Assembly (NCBI GenBank): GCA_027186245.1
Contig: CP114499.1
Coordinates: 5,275,001-5,339,000, forward strand
Source of the DNA: Coriaria nepalensis
Taxonomy: Eukaryota; Streptophyta; Magnoliopsida; Cucurbitales; Coriariaceae
Length of the DNA: 64,000 bases
Direction of reading: 5' to 3'
The first letter of the stretch is position 1; each line of letters opens with the position of its first letter. Position numbers and translations under genes: made by a program. Shown here piece by piece: positions 36,399-47,972 of this stretch. A model generated the notes under the pieces. That model was given only the letters and a program-made list of their open reading frames with translations. It had not been told where the DNA came from and did not search any database.

Positions 36399-39300
36399 TC
36401 ATTTGAAGACCAGATTGTGGCAGGTATTGTCACATGGGTATGCACAGTCAATGGCTTTTACACTTTCCCGATTAAAGTACCAATCTCCCACTGCCAATGC
36501 AATTGCCTGCATATAAATCAATTTACATAGAATGTGATATGAATGTAAATTGTTGTCGCACTTAATACAGTGAATGAACAGTATTTTTAAAACCGAACAG
36601 TTTTCGAACTTGATTAAACGTATTATGGATCCTTAGATTTAGAGTTCAGACTCAAGAAACATGGAGCGTACCTTCTTTCCGACAAGGGGAGAATCATCTG
36701 CAAACCATGTATCCTGTCTCTCAGACTGACAATGAGCAAAACATGAATTAATGAATGCACCGTTTTGGTTGGATGATAGGAAACCCTTGACGGCATCAAG
36801 CATTTGAATTCTAAAGTCTGCTTGATAAGAGAGAATAGAGAAGAGATAAGAGGGATGTTACTTGTTAATGGGCATTCATAATAGAGGTCAGTCCAATTAA
36901 ATAAAGAAACATGTATAAAAATTAGGTTGGTAAATGACCTTGGAGAAACTGTATCTGAGATGAATTACAGAGTGCATGGTTTTGTTTGCATTGATTCCAA
37001 GTGCCATGTGGATCAGCTGATGGTGGAGCTAAACTAGCCTGAAGCTGTAAGAACAAAAACAGGGGAATCAACTACTCACATGGTAATATGCTAATGGGTA
37101 ATGTCTTTATCAAGCTTTTAAATGACTTTGGTATATTTACCTGCCATGCATCATATGCAGCGTTGAGAAGAAACAGAGGGGTCTTAACATTTGAAATCTC
37201 ATGCTCAGGGAAGAAGCACTGAGAGAGAGAGAGAGAGAGAGAAGCTGATTACATTTTCTCTGTGTTAAAATCTAAGAGAGTTCCAAGAAAATTAGAAAAG
37301 GGATATAGAAATCTACCGATGTTGGATCCAGGTGGTTGATACAAGTATTTGGAAGAGACTTTTGCACTCCCTATAAAATTTCATGCACAACGGCACAGGT
37401 ATTCAAGGTCTGAAACTAGTCTGTCGATAAATTTTCTCATCGTAGATGGATAAACAGACGGGCAAGAAAAATAAGTGTTCACTTAAAATGCTGAGATTAG
37501 GTCCTTTAAGCAACAGGTCCTTTAGAGCTTTATTTTGATAACCACAATAACGAAAATATAGTACAAGACACTACCTGTAAGCTAACCACGCCCCCAAACA
37601 TGTTCCTCAGTATGCGCCCGCCAGATACATCAACTCTGCAATTTTATACAAAATAATTGAAAGAAACAATAGAGCAAAAAATCTAGGTATTGAGAAAAAA
37701 GAAACAAGGTATAGTTTATTACGCATCAAGGAAGAGTCCTGCATCGCTAAGACATTTTACTTTGGTAGTATAAGGAAATAAGTCTCGAAATTCATCGCAG
37801 TGTAGTATGGATGCAAGACCTCCAGCTGAGCATCCTGAAAGAAGGGCCTGTAACACAATCAAGGGTTTCAAAGTGGGTAAAACAAAGAGTCTAATATGAT
37901 CAAATGAAGTACGGGCTAAATAGGAAAACCTGGTTGGCGTTCTTCATTCCCTGTGACATTAGTTCGTCCATAGCAGCTAACCATATCCGTTGTCCTCGAA
38001 AATTAAGTTGTGCTGCCTGAAATGAATATCACACAATCTTATGTTTGTAATTGGTTATCAACAATTTTGTTTGTTACTCAATTCCCAATTCATCCCACTT
38101 GGTCGCTTCTATAGGTAGCTTTAGGTGCAAGAAGAGCTTTAGTAAGTACTTTCTTAGGTTCATCTCCAAGAGCATTGCATCTCAATGTTAAGGATGATGG
38201 GAAGGATACATTTAATTTAAAAACTCAAACTGAGTAAAGAGTAAGCGAACAAGCATTTAAGATAAAAGGCTTGGCAGGGTGGCAGGACCAACCTCATTCT
38301 GGCTGTCCCCCATGAAAGACGCCCCGTCACAGTAACGCAGCTTCACTCTGTTCCAGTTGAAGAAATCTAGCATCCAGAACAAACGACAATGAGCAGGACT
38401 TAAAAAGTAACATCCAAAAAAAAAAGAAGTCAGGCAGGGGTGAAACCAAACCAGGGTTTTCCTCAGGTTTATTGCTCAGTATTCCAGTGAGTGGTAAATT
38501 CTTCTCCATAAATTTTGAAGAACCACGGCGAGTGGTTTTGCGGAAAACACAACTTCTGATAGTATTACACCAACCTCCACCCTGAAATAGGGTGAAGAAA
38601 GGTAAACACAGAAATATTTGGTGTTAACTTACAGAATAGCTGAGTATATCTTAAAGAGAAAGATGGAGAGAAATGACTCTGTATGTTTAGTGTAAATGAT
38701 GACAGAAATTGGAATATTCAGTAACTACTTGGCCGAAGTTCAATAACTACTTTAAGAAGCAAGAAAACTGAGCAAAAATTCAAAATTCAAAAACTAAGAA
38801 CTACCAAGAAAAAGAGGAAGCAACAATAATCATGCAAGAGCAGAATGTAAAATAGTACTGGAATGCTTCTACTTCAAACGCACCTCTAACTGAATAAGCC
38901 AGCTGTTAGCACCCAATCCATAGCCACGATGCAGGTGGTAACCGGGCAGCGTTCCATCCAGACAGACTGTAGTGAGTTGAGAATCAGAAATCTCAAGTTA
39001 GAATCCATCAACACTCTACAATAAATTGATAAATGTATTTTCTCACTCAACCATCAATTTAATTAAATAATTTGTATATTTCCTGTTAATGTCTTATGTC
39101 ATTGTACATTAGAATTTAAAATGGGGATAATCATGTCATGATTTAGATCGGAGTATAATGTGTATTCACATATCTGAAAAAGTTCGCTGTTCTGTATCAG
39201 TATGATGAATATTCTCGTCCCTATGTATATACATACAATAAATTACAAATCCACAGATTTAGTTCTCGTCTCTGTTTCTTCTACGAAACTAATAGAAAAA

Positions 39301-39584
39301 ACTGTCGGAGAGAGAGAGAGATTACCAGCTCCAGAAGAAGCAGCTCCCTGAATGAGAGTGAGAGGAACTATCAATGGATTGGGGGAGGGTGAGGATGAGA
39401 GGGAGGAGGCTCCGTTATCTAGAATCGAAAACAAAGCTTCCTCCAGCTGCTCTCTTGCTATCAGTTCAAGAGAAGCAGTAGTAGCATTTCCACTCTTCGA
39501 TCTATCAAAATCATTCGACGCCGCCGGCCCCACCGCCAACACCACCACCATCAGCATCACAATCTGACAAATCCTGAGCTCCAT
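36399..39584 (-). CDS. PAE: Pectin acetylesterase
   Basis: Secreted carbohydrate esterase (CE13 family) removing acetyl groups from cell-wall pectin. Twelve exons in coding order: 39584-39326, 38966-38884, 38581-38452, 38366-38293, 38016-37930, 37847-37723, 37635-37575, 37370-37317, 37218-37141, 37044-36939, 36817-36672, 36506-36399; all GT-AG and in phase, 1,311 nt (436 residues). The N-terminus [19 protein letters not shown] is a signal peptide or membrane anchor. Catalytic features: nucleophile Ser in LLSGCSAGG, the GGGWCN oxyanion-region motif, NAAYDAWQ with the likely catalytic Asp, and NSCFAHCQS with the likely His. Conserved LRYCDGASF and paired Cys also fit. An in-frame ATG 24 nt upstream exists but would place polar residues before the signal peptide. 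Probably a NOTUM-like fold enzyme; specific paralogue number not assignable. Confidence 0.93.
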
Positions 39585-42560
39585 TTCGGATAACCACCAC
39601 AGACTCACTCCCTATCACATTATCTCAAAACCTTAGCGATTTCGATCAGATAAAGCATAAAAATCAAGTAAAACATCTTTATCTGAACAAAAATAGAAAG
39701 ACGCCATAGATTTGATCTACACTTACAGGAAGTTCGAAGAGCCAATGCAGAGTGGAGTCTGAACAGACACTGACTGACAGTGAAAGAGAAGAGAAGATTT
39801 GTCGTCGTCGTCTTCGCCTTTCAAGAAATTATCTCTCTTCAACTTGGAAAGTTTATTATTATAATAATTTTCAGACCATTTACGTAAAATGCCATTTTGT
39901 TTTATTAATTTATTTTCCGTTCTTCGTATTAATTTGATTATTTCCGTTACCTCCGGTAAAATGGATGGATGTCTGTTAAATGTTAGATATTATATTATTA
40001 TTACTATTTTAGTATAAAATCAACTTATTCTCAGATTTGGATTGCGCATGCGCATTTGTTACCCACGCTGAGCGGGAACCTAATTAATGGCCTAAAACTT
40101 AAAAAAGCCACCCAATAGAATTCCTTAATTTCTACGAGCCCATCCAACGCCTCATTGATCGATTACTAATTAGGATTTTCGGTTTTAAAAGAAATAAAAT
40201 TTGGAAATATATATCTTTTTTTTGAAATGATTATCTTTTTTTAATTTATTTAATATAAAATTAATGAAAATGATGAATTTACTAAATTAATCTCATCCAT
40301 ACCGTGTTAATCTTCTTTTCTTCATAGATCGAAGTTTTTTTCTTCTTTTCTTTTTTCTCTCTTCGTTCTTAGGCGTTTACTTGGTCCGATTTTGTTCGAT
40401 CATTCATAGGTGAGAAGAATTGTTTCATCTTTTCTCGATTCTCGATCCTTCAATAAGAGAATTAAAGTTCCAACATACAAGTTGATATCAGTGATCCTTT
40501 TAATTCACTACATTTTCTTTTTCTTTTCTTTTTTTTCAAGCTTTTCTACTTTTATATTTTCTTTCAATAGTGTTTTAACTCTTTATTCATTTTAGTATGT
40601 TTCATTTACGTGCCTTCGCTTTGCTCCACAATGCAAGAATGGGCAATGATCTGGTATTTGACGATCTATAACTATGGTAATCAGTCTTATATGTTTTCGG
40701 TCCAAAAAATATCAGTCTATAAGTTTTCGATCCAATATTGAAATTCGATCCACGAATTACAAACTTCGTCGATCTATTCTAAATTATAAACCCTTAGTTG
40801 TTATACTTTGTATGTCCAATCAAGATATTGATGTAAGATTATTTATTTTCCAAGAATGATATCATTTGTATTCATTGTTATATGCTTCGATGAGAAATGG
40901 AAGGCAGATGAGACCTCAAAATATTCTTTTGAAAGGCTCATAAGGATGGTCTAGGTTGCGGTGAAAATAATGTCAGTTTTAGTGAGTTATTAGAGGTCGT
41001 TTATAATTCTATCGATGCAAATTCTAATGAATTTAGCCTGGAAAAACATACAAGTCAACATTCTCATTGATTACTCATTCGATATTTATAAAAAGGGACG
41101 TAGACGTGAATCCATTTTTAGTTAATGTGCATTTTGTTTTAGATAGATGTAAAGACTTCATTGTATATTATTAAATAATATATAAATAATTAAATCATTG
41201 TGGCTCAACTATCATAGTTCCTTCAAAAAAATGTCACGGTTTTAGGGAGTAAAAAATAAACCTTACAATGAAACCATAAATAAATAATAAAAGTTTACTA
41301 ATAAATTATAATCTAAAATATATTATTTATTTACTAATGGTGTTTTTGTCATTATTAATATTAAAAATTAAGTACCTTGGACTTTGGTTTAATTTATGAA
41401 AAATAACGGATTATGAATTGAGATTAATAATAAAAAAAATTAGGGATATAGAAGAGTGAGGATTAATTATAGTTTAAGAGTATTAGAAATTAAAAGATTA
41501 GATAAGAGAGAGAGAGAGATTATGTGTGTGTGTGAGAAAATATAAGGAAGAATTAGAGTGAAAAAATGATATTTATAGAGAAAATTAGGGTGGGGGGAGA
41601 ATTTAAAATTTATTATATAAGGAAGGTAAAATAAAGAAAAAGGGATTAAAAAAAAATGAATTTTAAAATATGTAGGTGATAAGCCAAGCTGGGCCGGCCC
41701 GACGGGTTTGAAAATTTGTCCAAGCGCGGCCCCTTACATTCGAGGTTAGGTTTTTTTACTAGGCCACAAGCCAGACAGAAAAGCACAACCCATTTTGACG
41801 GCTCGAATTATAAAAGGGGAGGGAGTAATTGATTGAAAGGGAATTCTTCTTCTAAAATATTCTTATTTTTTAAGAAATTAAATTGATAGAGATGGGTTGT
41901 AAGTCATGTTAAGTTACAAGCAAGATTAAGGATGATCTTTCAATTCGAGTTTCCTCTATTTCAAACTTCGATTCATGTAATGTTATGATAAGTTTTACAT
42001 TTGTTTAGGATTAAACTCTTTATTATTCGTCGGTCTCTTCTAATCCAAAAACTATATTTTTATTATTTCATATAAATTTAGTCATGTTTTTTTTATATGG
42101 ATGATTTTAAAATATAATTGTTACTAATGAATTTATTTTATATATTGATATTTTATTGTAATAATATCTTATGATATATTGTCGATTTTAGATAACTCGT
42201 ATGATATGTCAGAGCATGATTTAATAGAAAAAAGTTTTATCATATCAAATATATATGTATTCTTATGATTTTTAATTACAAATTTTCCGATTGTTTTGTT
42301 TGGGATGTGAAATATATAATTGAGTTATAATTATGAATCAAAGTGAGAAATAGTTAAAGGAAACTTAAAAGGGATTTTTCATGCCTTGTCACTTTTATTA
42401 TTATTAACCAATTTTATTTTAGGTTCTTAATCTAATTATATTCTCTTATTATCAATTATCGTCAAGTGTTTTAGTTCGCTAATTCTTCTTGTACGACACT
42501 TTTTCATAGGATCAACACCTCAATCTATATTACTATTACCACGGTTATATTTTGAGCGTA
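39585..42560. other. Intergenic region upstream of PAE
   Basis: The first ~200 bp are the 5' flank of the pectin acetylesterase gene. The rest is A/T-rich sequence with short simple repeats (GA and GT runs near 41506-41535) and a GC-richer patch at about 41685-41810 (TGGGCCGGCCCGACGGG). No gene supported. Confidence 0.5.
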
Positions 42561-45500
42561 ATTATACACGTCGAACTTTGGCAGATTAGATGCAACGAAC
42601 AACATAAATGGTTTGGTATTATTCTTCTTCTCTTGAGCCACAAGAACTGCCTCTATGAACTACACAAGAGCCATGTTGATGATGTCATTGTCTTTCTTAC
42701 TCAAAGTTTTAAACCTCCTTCCTAGCTCTGTAATTGTGGCAAGATTCTCATTAAGATATTTATTCAACGGTCGGATACAATATCCCAACCGCTCAGTCAC
42801 ACTGTCTTTATAATTCTAGTGACATTTTAATCCTGTCACCAAAGAAAAATCTCTCGCACATAACCCGCATAGGCTTGTTGCCAACTAAAAACCAAAACAC
42901 CCTTTTTATTCTCGCACGTGGCTTGTCGGATTATGAAAGAGTTAATAAGTTTATCATAGTTGTTGAGCTTTGGATCCACATCAAGGAAGTATCTGAAACA
43001 CATGGTCCTGTACAATCTCAATTGTTTCATAGTGAGCCTTCTCTTTTTATCAATAATAACAACTTCTTGCTTTGAAATCATGGAGATGCAGGCTTTGTAA
43101 AAAAGATCTTCTATTAGGATAGGTGTAAGGACATGATGTATTGCAACTTCTTCTATCTGAAATTAAACACAAACATACAACAACTGAGATTAACAAGAAA
43201 TAATTATAAACTATACAAAAAATAAATTTAAATTTAAACTATGGAATTGATTCTTCTATTGCTTGATGGGGTAGTCTCGGGGGATATCGAGCAATCTAAA
43301 AGTTAAGACAAAAGCTTGAACTCCTTGACTTATCATCATGATTGATTGATACCTCTTATTGTTTACCATCGAGCAATCTAGAAGTTAAGACAAAGACAAT
43401 CTATGACTATACTTCCTGATTGCTCGATGATTCATCAATAAGAGGTATCGAGTAATCAAGACGGTAAGTAAAATATCTCAAAGTCTCCGTCTTAATTTCT
43501 AAATTGCTCAATGCCCTTTATTGTATAGGCCATTGAACAATCTAAATGTTAAGACAAAGACCTCAAAGCCTCTGTCTTAACTTTCAAATTGCTTAATACC
43601 CATTGTTGCAAGCTATTGAACATTCTGAAGTTTAAGACAAAGACCTCAAAGCTTTTGTCTTAACTTCCAGATTACTCGATATCTATTATTATAGACCATC
43701 GAGCAATCTAAAATAACAACTTCTTGCTTTGAAATCATGGAGATGCAGGCTTTGTAAAAAAGATCTTCTATTAGGATAGGTGTAAGGACATGATGTATTG
43801 CAACTTCTTCTATCTGAAATTAAACACAAACATACAACAACTGAGATTAACAAGAAATAATTATAAACTATACAAAAAATAAATTTAAATTTAAACTATG
43901 GAATTGATTCTTCTATTGCTTGATGGGGTAGTCTCGGGGGATATCGAGCAATCTAAAAGTTAAGACAAAAGCTTGAACTCCTTGACTTATCATCATGATT
44001 GATTGATACCTCTTATTGTTTACCATCGAGCAATCTAGAAGTTAAGACAAAGACAATCTATGACTATACTTCCTGATTGCTCGATGATTCATCAATAAGA
44101 GGTATCGAGTAATCAAGACGGTAAGTAAAATATCTCAAAGTCTCCGTCTTAATTTCTAAATTGCTCAATGCCCTTTATTGTATAGGCCATTGAACAATCT
44201 AAATGTTAAGACAAAGACCTCAAAGCCTCTGTCTTAACTTTCAAATTGCTTAATACCCATTGTTGCAAGCTATTGAACATTCTGAAGTTTAAGACAAAGA
44301 CCTCAAAGCTTTTGTCTTAACTTCCAGATTACTCGATATCTATTATTATAGACCATCGAGCAATCTAAAATAACAACTTCTTGCTTTGAAATCATGGAGA
44401 TGCAGGCTTTGTAAAAAAGATCTTCTATTAGGATAGGTGTAAGGACATGATGTATTGCAACTTCTTCTATCTGAAATTAAACACAAACATACAACAACTG
44501 AGATTAACAAGAAATAATTATAAACTATACAAAAAATAAATTTAAATTTAAACTATGGAATTGATTCTTCTATTGCTTGATGGGGTAGTCTCGGGGGATA
44601 TCGAGCAATCTAAAAGTTAAGACAAAAGCTTGAACTCCTTGACTTATCATCATGATTGATTGATACCTCTTATTGTTTACCATCGAGCAATCTAGAAGTT
44701 AAGACAAAGACAATCTATGACTATACTTCCTGATTGCTCGATGATTCATCAATAAGAGGTATCGAGTAATCAAGACGGTAAGTAAAATATCTCAAAGTCT
44801 CCGTCTTAATTTCTAAATTGCTCAATGCCCTTTATTGTATAGGCCATTGAACAATCTAAATGTTAAGACAAAGACCTCAAAGCCTCTGTCTTAACTTTCA
44901 AATTGCTTAATACCCATTGTTGCAAGCTATTGAACATTCTGAAGTTTAAGACAAAGACCTCAAAGCTTTTGTCTTAACTTCCAGATTACTCGATATCTAT
45001 TATTATAGACCATCGAGCAATCTAAAATAACAACTTCTTGCTTTGAAATCATGGAGATGCAGGCTTTGTAAAAAAGATCTTCTATTAGGATAGGTGTAAG
45101 GACATGATGTATTGCAACTTCTTCTATCTGAAATTAAACACAAACATACAACAACTGAGATTAACAAGAAATAATTATAAACTATACAAAAAATAAATTT
45201 AAATTTAAACTATGGAATTGATTCTTCTATTGCTTGATGGGGTAGTCTCGGGGGATATCGAGCAATCTAAAAGTTAAGACAAAAGCTTGAACTCCTTGAC
45301 TTATCATCATGATTGATTGATACCTCTTATTGTTTACCATCGAGCAATCTAGAAGTTAAGACAAAGACAATCTATGACTATACTTCCTGATTGCTCGATG
45401 ATTCATCAATAAGAGGTATCGAGTAATCAAGACGGTAAGTAAAATATCTCAAAGTCTCCGTCTTAATTTCTAAATTGCTCAATGCCCTTTATTGTATAGG

Positions 45501-47188
45501 CCATTGAACAATCTAAATGTTAAGACAAAGACCTCAAAGCCTCTGTCTTAACTTTCAAATTGCTTAATACCCATTGTTGCAAGCTATTGAACATTCTGAA
45601 GTTTAAGACAAAGACCTCAAAGCTTTTGTCTTAACTTCCAGATTACTCGATATCTATTATTATAGACCATCGAGCAATCTAAAATAACAACTTCTTGCTT
45701 TGAAATCATGGAGATGCAGGCTTTGTAAAAAAGATCTTCTATTAGGATAGGTGTAAGGACATGATGTATTGCAACTTCTTCTATCTGAAATTAAACACAA
45801 ACATACAACAACTGAGATTAACAAGAAATAATTATAAACTATACAAAAAATAAATTTAAATTTAAACTATGGAATTGATTCTTCTATTGCTTGATGGGGT
45901 AGTCTCGGGGGATATCGAGCAATCTAAAAGTTAAGACAAAAGCTTGAACTCCTTGACTTATCATCATGATTGATTGATACCTCTTATTGTTTACCATCGA
46001 GCAATCTAGAAGTTAAGACAAAGACAATCTATGACTATACTTCCTGATTGCTCGATGATTCATCAATAAGAGGTATCGAGTAATCAAGACGGTAAGTAAA
46101 ATATCTCAAAGTCTCCGTCTTAATTTCTAAATTGCTCAATGCCCTTTATTGTATAGGCCATTGAACAATCTAAATGTTAAGACAAAGACCTCAAAGCCTC
46201 TGTCTTAACTTTCAAATTGCTTAATACCCATTGTTGCAAGCTATTGAACATTCTGAAGTTTAAGACAAAGACCTCAAAGCTTTTGTCTTAACTTCCAGAT
46301 TACTCGATATCTATTATTATAGACCATCGAGCAATCTAAAATAACAACTTCTTGCTTTGAAATCATGGAGATGCAGGCTTTGTAAAAAAGATCTTCTATT
46401 AGGATAGGTGTAAGGACATGATGTATTGCAACTTCTTCTATCTGAAATTAAACACAAACATACAACAACTGAGATTAACAAGAAATAATTATAAACTATA
46501 CAAAAAATAAATTTAAATTTAAACTATGGAATTGATTCTTCTATTGCTTGATGGGGTAGTCTCGGGGGATATCGAGCAATCTAAAAGTTAAGACAAAAGC
46601 TTGAACTCCTTGACTTATCATCATGATTGATTGATACCTCTTATTGTTTACCATCGAGCAATCTAGAAGTTAAGACAAAGACAATCTATGACTATACTTC
46701 CTGATTGCTCGATGATTCATCAATAAGAGGTATCGAGTAATCAAGACGGTAAGTAAAATATCTCAAAGTCTCCGTCTTAATTTCTAAATTGCTCAATGCC
46801 CTTTATTGTATAGGCCATTGAACAATCTAAATGTTAAGACAAAGACCTCAAAGCCTCTGTCTTAATTTTCAAATTGCTTAATACCCATTGTTGCAAGCTA
46901 TTGAACATTCTGAAGTTTAAGACAAAGACCTCAAAGCTTTTGTCTTAACTTCCAGATTACTCGATATCTATTATTATAGACCATCGAGCAATCTAAAACC
47001 CAATCTTGATACCCATTATTCCATATTGGAGCAACCAAAGTTCAATTAAACAACAAAAACCAGCAAACTCATCAAAGAAATGCAACAACCACCCATAATT
47101 TCAGAAAATGCATAAGAAAAAAAAACCTAAATTTCAAATATCAATATGTACATACCGGTGGCGGCGAAATGGATGGGTATTCGGCCAT
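42560..47188 (-). pseudogene. Transposon-like gene remnant, possibly DUF1985-type
   Basis: On the minus strand a short first exon (47188-47156, MAEYPSISPPP) ends in a GTATGT donor. The matching acceptor (TTTAATTTCAG) is at 43157, and an in-phase open frame runs 43156-42836: IEEVAIHHVLTPILIEDLFY, then KQLRLYRTMCFRYFLDVDPK and a stop. Downstream coding-like sequence continues in another frame to about 42560 (RPLNKYLNENLATITELGRR), so the gene is broken. The pattern F/YR-CF-FLD-D and following text loosely resemble the DUF1985 domain found beside Ulp1 proteases in plant MULEs, but this is a weak guess. The apparent intron holds the 657-bp array. Confidence 0.4.
43055..46998. repeat. Six-copy 657-bp tandem array
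   Basis: Six head-to-tail copies with constant 657-bp period: the anchor AACTTCTTGCTTTGAAATC starts at 43061, 43718, 44375, 45032, 45689 and 46346. Copies look identical by eye apart from one C-to-T change at 46866 in the last copy. Each unit contains, on the minus strand, a splice acceptor and the first ~100 nt of the exon described in the remnant gene, plus AT-rich intron sequence and several palindromic segments built from ATCGAGCAATCTAAAAG and its complement. Near identity implies very recent expansion or ongoing homogenisation; an assembly artefact should also be kept in mind. Confidence 0.93.
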
Positions 47189-47972
47189 TGATGTCAACAA
47201 GAACTTTGCTCTCTTTCTGTCATTCGCGACTGTTTCCAAATGACAACTTCTTTCATTGTTTTTTCTCACTGTTTTGCTTCTGAGAACTTCTACAAGGCAT
47301 GATTTCTTACTGTGTTGGACGTTGAATGTGATGAAGTAGAAGATGAATGTGATGATCCTGAAGTAGAAGATAAAAAAATATTCAATTGAAATGGAAGATA
47401 GAGGTATAGACGTTGGTTACCATTTCATTTTGCGAATTCGGATGTGTTGGAGGGAAAAACAAAAGGAGACGAACAATTTTCCTTTTCCTTTTCATTTCTT
47501 TAGGGGCAGTATGGCCATTCAATATATCAAAATTATAAATTAAATCAGAAAAAAAAAGGACAATCTTAAAAATGACTTTTAAAGTAGGCCAAACATTAAA
47601 ACTATTTATTCGGTTCTCAACACTATATACTCAAATAAAATGGCTATTAGTCCTCTACACAACCCCAGTGCTGTCCCCAAATCAAATTCCGGAGCTACCC
47701 GTCTGAGCCGAAGAAGAAGGAAATAATTAACAACTCAGATCACAAATACAAAGACCATACGATACGCACTATACCTCCTCAAATGGTTGCTTTTACTTGA
47801 GAGGTTTACAATGTATATAAAGCAACAAATAAGCATGATCTTGACTTGATAATGAAAACATATTGGGTTCGACCAGTCTCCTTCTGTTTTCCCAAGCAAT
47901 AAACAACATCAATGAGCCAACCTTCCATGATCTCATAACCTGGAAGTTCATAACTTGCAGCCTTCTTCATAG
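47189..47972. other. Spacer and 3' UTR of the DHHC gene
   Basis: The left part is the upstream flank of the transposon-like remnant (minus strand); the right part, from about 47760, is the probable 3' UTR of the S-acyltransferase gene. No further gene seen. Confidence 0.5.

Noticed and set aside
43055..46998. CRISPR-like array
   Set aside because: The 657-bp units are contiguous without spacers and the locus is plant nuclear DNA.
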